From: an uncultured Clostridium sp.
GTDB lineage: Bacteria; Bacillota; Clostridia; Lachnospirales; Lachnospiraceae
DNA: 7,324 nt
Reading direction: 5' to 3'
Assembly (NCBI GenBank): GCA_902464345.1
Contig: CABQJA010000112.1
Location: 1-7,324, forward strand
The position numbers were made by a program, and so were the translations under genes. Positions 1-5,525 of the stretch are shown here, one piece after another. The notes below the pieces were generated by a model. It worked only from the letters and a program-made list of their open reading frames with translations, ran no database searches and was not told where the DNA came from. Position 1 is the stretch's first letter; each line of letters opens with the position of its first letter.

Positions 1-72
1 GTTGAAATAGAGAAAGAGGTGTGGGATAATTATTTTATTGGTAATCCGAATGAGAGGAGTACATACAAATGA
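1..72 (+). CDS. 3' end of an upstream gene, product unknown (partial)
   Basis: Reading frame 1 is open from the first base and ends at a TGA at 70-72, giving 23 codons that finish in ...NERSTYK. The other two plus-strand frames hit stops within the first ten bases, so this is the only possible coding frame. The TGA overlaps the ATG of the next gene (69-71) as ATGA, the classic arrangement for translational coupling, and the Shine-Dalgarno of the next gene lies inside this tail. That makes a real upstream operon partner likely, and it is probably also a signalling gene given its neighbours. The tail is too short and too featureless to identify a family. Confidence 0.6.
   Translation, partial: VEIEKEVWDNYFIGNPNERSTYK
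52..59 (+). promoter_or_regulatory. Ribosome binding site of the diguanylate cyclase gene
   Basis: GAGAGGAG lies 9 bases ahead of the ATG at 69. It sits within the last codons of the preceding frame, so ribosomes finishing the upstream gene can restart here. It supports ATG 69 as the start. Confidence 0.7.
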
Positions 73-1394
73 AAGCAGATGAAAAGTTGGAGTCATATGA
101 AATTACAGATTATCATCGCTTAAAATATCTTGGGGATGATTTGAATGAGGTTTTAACTCTGTTATTAAAGGGGATGCGAGCCGGTGTTGGTTTATTTGAA
201 GTAAGTAAAACAATCAGGGCGTTATACTTAAATGAGGCATATTTTGAATGTATCGGTTATACGCAGGAAGAATATGCAGAGAAAGAAGAGAATGTATTAG
301 AGACATTAATCCCGGAGGATGCGGAAGGATTTCTGAATTGTATTCTGGAACATGCGCCGAAACGCGAGCCGATTAATTATAATTTCCGGGGATATCTTCA
401 TGATGGAACACTTGGATACTTTGAGGTAAGAGCAACAGCAATTGTCAGTAAATTATCAGATTATCCGATATATCTTACGGTTATATTCAATGTAACAGAT
501 GCAAAAGAAAATGAAATTCATCTGGAAGAACTTAAAAAGGTGAATGCAGAATTATCAATTCAGCAGGAACGATATAAAATATTGGAAGCAACTGCATATG
601 GATTACTGTTTGAATACAGTCCGATGACTGATACTATGGTCTTTTCTTATAATTTTCCTGATAACAAGAAACGGAAAGTGATTCCGAATTATACGAATTT
701 TATGCGGAGATTTCCATTGGTTCACAGCAAACATATTGCGAAGTTTGAGGAAGCATTATCCGGTGCCTGCAAGGAAGTGACAGAGGGGACACTGGAGTAC
801 CTGTCAACTGTATCCGGTGGTGGATATCGCTGGCATTCAACACATTATAAGAGCTTGGCTGATGAAAGCGGAAAGGTGATCAGTGTCATCGGACGGATTG
901 AGGATATCCACGATCAGAAGATGGAGAAGGAACATCTGAATTATAAAGCAGATGTTGATGGACTGACGAAATTATACCGGAAAGAGGCTGCATTTATAAA
1001 AATGCAGGAATATGTAAATGATGCACCGGAGGGCGAGTTTTACTTTGTGATTCTCGACCTGGATGATTTCAAGCAGATCAATGATCGGCATGGCCATCAG
1101 TATGGGGATGAGGTATTGAAGCAAATGGCGGCTGCTCTGGTACGAATCTTTGGCGAGAACAGTATTCTCGGACGGTTTGGCGGTGATGAGTTTGTAATAT
1201 TGACCAAGAATGTGACAAAACAGGAAGTAATAGAGTCGTTGAAACAGATTCAGAGTGATGTGAAATTCTGTGCCGGTGTGGTTCCATGGAAGAATCAGGA
1301 GGATGTGAAGGACATCTTTGACTGGGCGGATCATGCCATGTATCAGATGAAATACGAACAGAAGAACGGAATTAATTTTATAGACCGTAAGTAG
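69..1394 (+). CDS. PAS-PAS-GGDEF diguanylate cyclase, cytoplasmic
   Basis: This protein (441 aa) probably makes the second messenger c-di-GMP from two GTP. It has no signal peptide or membrane segment. A short helical N-terminus leads into a PAS fold at about 30-146, then a charged coiled-coil linker (146-170) and a second PAS of the PAS_3 type (about 170-284, containing YRWHSTHY). A signalling helix joins these to a GGDEF domain (about 290-438). The catalytic parts are intact: DGLTKLY near 297, metal-binding D330 in LDLDDFKQIND, guanine-binding N338, the signature GGDEF at 371-375 and the closing ADHAMYQMK. The usual RxxD product-inhibition site ahead of the signature is missing (G362 and S365 at those positions). 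The stretch after the signature is shorter than in most GGDEF domains. There is no EAL domain, so only synthesis is expected. The PAS ligand is unknown. The chemoreceptor gene follows 8 bases later, implying co-transcription. Confidence 0.9.
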   Translation: MKADEKLESYEITDYHRLKYLGDDLNEVLTLLLKGMRAGVGLFEVSKTIRALYLNEAYFECIGYTQEEYAEKEENVLETLIPEDAEGFLNCILEHAPKREPINYNFRGYLHDGTLGYFEVRATAIVSKLSDYPIYLTVIFNVTDAKENEIHLEELKKVNAELSIQQERYKILEATAYGLLFEYSPMTDTMVFSYNFPDNKKRKVIPNYTNFMRRFPLVHSKHIAKFEEALSGACKEVTEGTLEYLSTVSGGGYRWHSTHYKSLADESGKVISVIGRIEDIHDQKMEKEHLNYKADVDGLTKLYRKEAAFIKMQEYVNDAPEGEFYFVILDLDDFKQINDRHGHQYGDEVLKQMAAALVRIFGENSILGRFGGDEFVILTKNVTKQEVIESLKQIQSDVKFCAGVVPWKNQEDVKDIFDWADHAMYQMKYEQKNGINFIDRK

Positions 1395-1398
1395 GAGG
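1393..1398 (+). promoter_or_regulatory. Ribosome binding site of the chemoreceptor gene
   Basis: A perfect AGGAGG overlaps the TAG stop (1392-1394) of the diguanylate cyclase gene and stands 4 bases before the ATG at 1403. The spacing is shorter than the usual 6-9, but no other start with a better site is near. Confidence 0.7.
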
Positions 1399-1402
1399 AA
1401 GT

Positions 1403-3421
1403 ATGAATACATACAGTGCGCGTATCAGTAAGGTAATCAATCAGATCATCACAGGCATTCTGGCGGTAGTAATTCTGATTTTTGTAGTAATTGTAACGAT
1501 TCTTTCCGTAAAGAGCAGTAATCAGAAGATTGAAAATCAGGCAATTGAAGTATCCGATGCGATTTCAAAGGAGATTGCACAGAAGCAGGTATACCTGCAG
1601 TCTATGGCAGCTGCAGCAGAACGGCTGGGGGTAACGGGATATGAGGGGAAGGTTCCTCTTAGAGCAGGCGATTCATCAGAAGATACCTGGTCAGAGACAA
1701 TGAAACTGGTTGACTCCTACGTGGCCGGTGATGAGAATATTTCGGCTGCTTATACCTGTTATGATACGAATAGTACTGTGATGAGCGGTGGCTGGGAGCC
1801 GCCGGCTGACTTCGTGGTTATGGAACGGGAATGGTACATTCAGGCGAAGGCGGACCCTGATAACACTTATGTATCAACACCGTATGTGGACGAGCAGACC
1901 GGCAATTTCTGTATTACGATCTCGAAGGCATTTCAGGTTGATGGCACAGTTGTAGGTGTTGTCGGATTTGACCTGTACATGGATAATATCATTGATCTGG
2001 TAGCGGCACAGAATACCTCGGATAGCGGATATGTGTTTCTGGTAGCGGCAGATGGAACCATTCTGACACATAAGAGTGCGGATCTGGCATTGACTACCGA
2101 GCATTCAGAGAATTTAAGTACAGCCAACCGGGGACGGTACCAGAAGCTGGCCAATCAGGATGGAAGGATATATCAGATTACAGATTATAATGGAAGAGCT
2201 ATGCGAATGATTGCATCTACCATTGATGAATGCGGATGGAAAGTCATTGCTGCTGAGTCTACACTGAAATCACTGCAGATGACGATCATCCTGTTTGTAA
2301 TATGTATTGCCATATTAATTGTTTCAATCCTGTTATCATCCCGGATCTGTAAGAATAAGATCGGTGCATGGTTCCAGCCAATTGAGTCGGTCAGTGATAA
2401 GGTTGGAGATATTGCAGAAGGAAATTTGGATGTCCGGTTTGATGAAGAGCCGATTACAGATGAGATTGAGAAGCTGAGCGGATCTCTGAATCAGACGATT
2501 GACAGCCTGAAATATTATATCAATGATATCAGTCAGGTGGTGACCGGAATATCCAACAAGGATCTGACCGTCAGAATCGAGGCTGATTATAAGGGAAGCT
2601 TTCTGGAGATAAAAGAGTCATTGCAGGTAATTCTGGACAGCCTGAATCAGGCATTTGCTGATATCGAAAAACAGGCTGAGGTGGTAGTGGAATTTTCAAA
2701 GCAGGTAGAACAGAGTTCATTTTCTGTAGCCGAAGGTGCAACTGAGCAGAATGAAGCAATCATGGATGTCGTATCCAATATGTCCGTATTGTCGGATGAG
2801 ATTCATCATATCAAAGGGAATGCGGCAAATGTCAGTCAGGTATCGGATGCGACGAATGAGAAGCTCCAGCATGGTAATGAAGAGATGCAGAAGCTGTTGA
2901 CTGCAATGGATGAGATTAACGAAAGTTCCGGAAAAATCAGTGAGATTATTACCACGATCAATGCGATTGCGGATCAGACAGGGCTTCTGGCACTGAATGC
3001 ATCGATTGAGGCAGCCAGAGCCGGTGAGAACGGAAAGGGATTTGCGGTTGTAGCAACTGAGATTTCAAAGCTGGCAGCTGAAAGCCTGAAAGCGAGTGAT
3101 TCCATCCGGATGCTGATCGATGATTCCGGTGAGGCTGTAAAGAGAGGGCGTGGGATTGCAGAAGCGACGGCTGAAACCTTAAGCAGTGGTGTAGAGGAAT
3201 CTGCACATTCTCTGGAGGATATCCGAATGATTGCAGAGCATGTGGATAATCAGTCTGCAGCGGTTGATATGATAACCGGAAGAATCGAAGAAATCAGCCG
3301 GATCATTGAAGCAAATGCGGCTTCTTCACAGGAAAATGCAGCAATCAGTACAGAATTGATCAATTGTGCGAATGCACTGAAACAGGAAGTAGAAGCTTTC
3401 AAACTGAATGAAACTGAATAA
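1403..3421 (+). CDS. Methyl-accepting chemotaxis protein with dCache sensor
   Basis: This transmembrane chemoreceptor (672 aa) senses a small molecule outside the cell and controls the CheA kinase. A short cytoplasmic N-terminus precedes TM1 (about 15-36). An extracellular double-Cache domain follows (about 40-285), then TM2 (293-313), HAMP (about 322-372) and a second HAMP-like unit (about 373-425, with NKDLTVRI at 385-392). The MCP signalling coiled coil runs to the C-terminus. Its hairpin tip is clear at about 521-560 (ALNASIEAARAGENGKGFAV), with glycine (G527) where QTNLLALN normally has asparagine. The Cache domain has R142, W144, Y145, Y161 and D190, spaced much as in amino-acid-binding dCache receptors such as PctA, so an amino acid ligand is plausible. 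The C-terminus (FKLNETE) lacks a CheR-docking pentapeptide. The preceding diguanylate cyclase is in the same operon. No sigma-28 box is evident directly upstream. Confidence 0.95.
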   Translation: MNTYSARISKVINQIITGILAVVILIFVVIVTILSVKSSNQKIENQAIEVSDAISKEIAQKQVYLQSMAAAAERLGVTGYEGKVPLRAGDSSEDTWSETMKLVDSYVAGDENISAAYTCYDTNSTVMSGGWEPPADFVVMEREWYIQAKADPDNTYVSTPYVDEQTGNFCITISKAFQVDGTVVGVVGFDLYMDNIIDLVAAQNTSDSGYVFLVAADGTILTHKSADLALTTEHSENLSTANRGRYQKLANQDGRIYQITDYNGRAMRMIASTIDECGWKVIAAESTLKSLQMTIILFVICIAILIVSILLSSRICKNKIGAWFQPIESVSDKVGDIAEGNLDVRFDEEPITDEIEKLSGSLNQTIDSLKYYINDISQVVTGISNKDLTVRIEADYKGSFLEIKESLQVILDSLNQAFADIEKQAEVVVEFSKQVEQSSFSVAEGATEQNEAIMDVVSNMSVLSDEIHHIKGNAANVSQVSDATNEKLQHGNEEMQKLLTAMDEINESSGKISEIITTINAIADQTGLLALNASIEAARAGENGKGFAVVATEISKLAAESLKASDSIRMLIDDSGEAVKRGRGIAEATAETLSSGVEESAHSLEDIRMIAEHVDNQSAAVDMITGRIEEISRIIEANAASSQENAAISTELINCANALKQEVEAFKLNETE

Positions 3422-3431
3422 AAATAAAAGG

Positions 3432-3458
3432 CTCCGCAGGATCAGGATTCCTGCGGAG
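3432..3458. terminator. Shared bidirectional terminator between convergent genes
   Basis: CTCCGCAGGA (3432-3441) and TCCTGCGGAG (3449-3458) form a perfect 10-bp stem with a 7-base loop. On the minus strand the stem is followed by CCTTTTATTTT, a good T-tract, so it should end DUF4317 transcription well. On the plus strand the following TATCTATTTT is a weaker T-tract for the chemoreceptor operon. The right arm encodes the last residues of the DUF4317 protein and the stop codon of that gene lies in the loop. Confidence 0.85.
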
Positions 3459-4590
3459 TATCTATTTTCATGGTTCGGACATTCATACCATTGATCTCGA
3501 CATGGTCATCAACGGTAATGACGAAACACTGGCGACCATCAATGTACTGAGTCTTGATCAGATCAGTCCGATCGGAGTTTACCTTGATAACAATGTCCGG
3601 TGTCTCAATGCTTAATTTCTTGGTATTGGTAAGGTTTGATGCAAGGAGCCTGGTCTTAGCCCCGGCAATTTCCTCGTATTTCTGATCGAAATCCTGTAAT
3701 TCCTGTTCCGGAACACCGCTGATTTCAAACAGATTTTTCATTTCATTGCGGCTTAGCGTAAGAGGATCCGGATTATTCTTGGTTTCTGCGATCATTTCAT
3801 TCAGATTCTCATGAATAGAAGAGACCACTTCATAATCGGCTTCCTCACCCAGAGTATCTAACAACAGGGATTGGAAGGTCTCTTTCTGGCTGACCGGAGA
3901 CATTGGAGTTACACTGCCAAGAAGCTGTTCAATCAGTTCCGGATGGGTATCCTCCGGATTCTTACTGTAATACAATACGTTATGGATATCGGAACCCCGA
4001 TCATTGAAGGCCGGGAACAGGAAGCCTTTCATTGGTGCTTCTACGATCCAGTCACGGATCCGTTCCCCGATCACATTGCTGTCCGACAGATAAGAAAGAC
4101 CGCCCTTGCTCCGGTTGACCGGACAGATGCTGCAGAGCAGGAACTGATATACTTCCTCCGAGGCATCAAACATTTCGGCACCATCGGTTGCACGGCCCGG
4201 CACATCATAATTTCCATAGATCAGAATAATATAATAGTTTTCCGGATAATCAAAGGCTGTGATCACACGGTCATAAAATTCCTGCAGAAGTGCGTCATCC
4301 TTCAGCTCGGAGGCACGAAGCTTCATCAGAAACTCCTGTGTACCGCCGTTAAATTCCTGTTCTGTAGGGAACTCCATGTTTAACAGATTTTTGCCAATGG
4401 TTCCGGATAATGTTGCCTTAAAAAGGTCATTGTATTTTAATGCTTCATCCTTGGCAAGGGACAGAAAGGCCTCCTGCATGGTACATACTTTTTGTTTATT
4501 ATAGTCCACATAACAGCTGCATATCTTGGACAGGCAGGATGATTCCTGCATAAATAATTTTCGGATTTCTAAGGTTTCTTTTTTATTCAT
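3442..4590 (-). CDS. DUF4317 family protein, function unknown
   Basis: This 382-aa protein is recognisable as DUF4317, a family common in Lachnospiraceae and related Clostridia with no known function. The recognition comes from memory of family segments: the MNKKE N-terminus, LSGTIGKNLLNMEF (61-74), TQEFLMKLR, DVPGRATDGAEMFDAS (129-144), CSICPVNRSKGGLSY (153-167), GFLFPAFNDR and SIHENLNEM. The length and both ends look complete. There is no signal peptide or membrane segment, so it should be cytoplasmic. Cysteines are grouped at 19, 24, 26 and 36 near the N-terminus and as CxxC at 153-156, which could be a metal or thiol site, though that is speculation. The last third has a charged helical part (245-315) and a beta-rich tail (about 325-375). 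The start is supported by GGAG 7 bases upstream on the minus strand. It is transcribed alone, convergent with the chemoreceptor and divergent from the ABC operon, so its neighbours say little about its job. Confidence 0.9.
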   Translation of the reverse strand: MNKKETLEIRKLFMQESSCLSKICSCYVDYNKQKVCTMQEAFLSLAKDEALKYNDLFKATLSGTIGKNLLNMEFPTEQEFNGGTQEFLMKLRASELKDDALLQEFYDRVITAFDYPENYYIILIYGNYDVPGRATDGAEMFDASEEVYQFLLCSICPVNRSKGGLSYLSDSNVIGERIRDWIVEAPMKGFLFPAFNDRGSDIHNVLYYSKNPEDTHPELIEQLLGSVTPMSPVSQKETFQSLLLDTLGEEADYEVVSSIHENLNEMIAETKNNPDPLTLSRNEMKNLFEISGVPEQELQDFDQKYEEIAGAKTRLLASNLTNTKKLSIETPDIVIKVNSDRTDLIKTQYIDGRQCFVITVDDHVEINGMNVRTMKIDTPQES

Positions 4591-4597
4591 TGGTATA

Positions 4598-4601
4598 CTC
4601 C
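4598..4601 (-). promoter_or_regulatory. Ribosome binding site of the DUF4317 gene
   Basis: On the minus strand GGAG stands 7 bases before the ATG at 4590. It is short but well placed and supports this start over internal methionines. Confidence 0.6.
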
Positions 4602-4623
4602 ATTTCTTATATCATATGTTCTT

Positions 4624-4652
4624 ATCCTACCATATTTTGAAATGGGATTCAA
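4624..4652 (-). promoter_or_regulatory. Sigma-70-type promoter of the DUF4317 gene
   Basis: Read on the minus strand, TTGAAT (4652-4647) and TAGGAT (4629-4624) are separated by exactly 17 bases. Each box matches four of six consensus positions. The predicted transcript would start near 4617, leaving a leader of about 27 bases that holds only the ribosome binding site. Confidence 0.55.
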
Positions 4653-4668
4653 TGTGCCGAAATAGAAG

Positions 4669-4697
4669 TTGCGATGAAGAAAAAACTACTGTATGAT
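4669..4697 (+). promoter_or_regulatory. Sigma-70-type promoter of the ABC operon
   Basis: TTGCGA (4669-4674) and TATGAT (4692-4697) have a 17-base spacer that contains an A-run. The -10 matches five of six consensus bases and the -35 four of six. Transcription would start near 4704, giving an 84-base leader before the ATG at 4788. Confidence 0.65.
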
Positions 4698-4714
4698 AAA
4701 TAGCAGAGGGTTAT

Positions 4715-4744
4715 TATAACAGCAGGTGAGACCGGATATAACAG
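4715..4744 (+). repeat. Direct octamer repeat in the ABC operon leader
   Basis: TATAACAG occurs at 4715-4722 and again at 4737-4744, 22 bases apart start to start, about two helical turns. It lies just downstream of the predicted transcription start, a fitting place for a repressor. No regulator gene is in the window, and A/T-rich octamers can recur by chance. Confidence 0.35.
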
Positions 4745-4749
4745 AAAGT

Positions 4750-4791
4750 ATGAAACTGATCAAAATACATAGGAAGGGAACAAAAACATGA
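4750..4791 (+). other. Possible 13-codon leader ORF before the ABC ATPase
   Basis: An ATG at 4750 opens a frame for the basic peptide MKLIKIHRKGTKT. It ends at TGA 4789-4791, which overlaps the ATPase start codon as ATGA, the same junction type as at 69 and 5522. Only a weak purine run (AGAAAG) precedes its ATG, so translation is doubtful. Confidence 0.2.
4771..4777 (+). promoter_or_regulatory. Ribosome binding site of the ABC ATPase gene
   Basis: AGGAAGG, running into GGGA, stands about 8-10 bases ahead of the ATG at 4788 and supports that start. Confidence 0.65.
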
Positions 4792-5525
4792 TACAGGTAG
4801 AGCATGTAACGAAGAAGTTCGGAAAAGAATTTACGGCAGTCAATGATTTAACGTTTACCATTAATAAGGGGGAAATTGTAGGTTTTGTCGGACAGAACGG
4901 AGCCGGTAAGACAACTACGATCAAGATGTTAACCGGAATCCTGAAGCCAACAGAGGGAAAGATTTCAATTCATGGCTATGATATGCAGAAAGAGGCATTA
5001 AAAGCGAAAGAATCATTGGCATATGTTGCAGATAATCCGGATATGTTCCTGCGGTTAAGCGGTATGGAGTTTATCCAGTTAATGGCAGATATCTATCAGG
5101 TGCCGGAGGCAGACCGACAGCCGAGAATCCAGGCACTGGCAGAGCGGTTTGAGGTTCAGGATGTACTGGGACAGCCGATGAGTGATTATTCCCATGGTAT
5201 GCGACAGAAGATGATGGTCTGTGCGGCATTGATTCACAATCCACCGGTCTGGATTCTGGATGAGCCAATGACCGGTTTGGATCCGAAGGCTGCCTATGAG
5301 CTAAAGAACATGATGCGGGAACATGCAGCAGAAGGTAACTGTGTATTTTTCTCCACACATGTGCTGGAGGTGGCAGAGCAGCTGTGTGACCGGATCATTA
5401 TTATCCGGAAGGGAGAGGTTGTATTTAACGGTACACTGGATGAGTTACGTCAGGCATATCCGGGCAAGAGTCTGGAAATGATCTTCCTTGAGATTAACGG
5501 TGAAGCAGAGGAGGCAACAGAATGA
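4788..5525 (+). CDS. ABC transporter ATP-binding protein
   Basis: This 245-aa protein is a complete nucleotide-binding subunit that powers the membrane protein encoded next. Walker A is GQNGAGKTT (35-43). The signature is the variant YSHGMRQ (134-140) in place of LSGGQ. Walker B ends in LDEP with D158 and catalytic E159, followed by the D-loop TGLDP (162-166) and switch H191 in FFSTH. The Q-loop position, usually Gln or Glu in the GYVPQ/E-type sequence, is aspartate here (D82 in AYVADNP). The overall style matches ATPases of ABC-2-type exporters that work with large multi-helix permeases (drug, bacteriocin or lipid export, or immunity). The substrate cannot be told from sequence. The gene is first in its operon, behind its own promoter, and its TGA overlaps the permease ATG by 4 bases. 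Confidence 0.95.
   Translation: MIQVEHVTKKFGKEFTAVNDLTFTINKGEIVGFVGQNGAGKTTTIKMLTGILKPTEGKISIHGYDMQKEALKAKESLAYVADNPDMFLRLSGMEFIQLMADIYQVPEADRQPRIQALAERFEVQDVLGQPMSDYSHGMRQKMMVCAALIHNPPVWILDEPMTGLDPKAAYELKNMMREHAAEGNCVFFSTHVLEVAEQLCDRIIIIRKGEVVFNGTLDELRQAYPGKSLEMIFLEINGEAEEATE
5507..5514 (+). promoter_or_regulatory. Ribosome binding site of the permease gene, inside the ATPase gene
   Basis: AGAGGAGG lies in the last codons of the ATPase gene, 7 bases before the permease ATG at 5522. With the ATGA overlap it indicates coupled, near-equal translation of the two subunits. Confidence 0.75.

Larger units (their letters stand above)
4591..4787. other. Divergent intergenic control region
   Basis: These 197 non-coding bases separate the DUF4317 gene from the ABC operon. 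They hold one promoter facing each way, with -35 boxes only about 16 bases apart (4652 and 4669). A plus-strand leader of about 84 bases contains an octamer direct repeat and a possible 13-codon ORF. I see no stable hairpin or recognisable riboswitch. Confidence 0.7.

Noticed and set aside
1340..1402. Possible separate promoter for the chemoreceptor (TATAGA near 1379, or a sigma-28 box)
   Set aside because: No matching -35 box lies 16-18 bases upstream and no GCCGATAA-like element is present; co-transcription with the cyclase is simpler.
972..1412. 146-codon minus-strand open frame across the GGDEF region
   Set aside because: It runs antisense to the catalytic core of a clear diguanylate cyclase and shows no domain or ribosome binding site; it is a shadow of the real gene.
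3871..4383. 170-codon plus-strand open frame
   Set aside because: It is antisense to the well-recognised DUF4317 gene, has no supporting start site and resembles no family I know.
4698..4787. Riboswitch or attenuator in the ABC operon leader
   Set aside because: No stable hairpin, T-tract or recognisable aptamer core could be found in this A-rich 84-base leader.
5071..5358. 95-codon minus-strand open frame in the ATPase gene
   Set aside because: It lies opposite the ATPase signature and Walker B region; the reading is an antisense by-product, rich in Pro, Ser and His.
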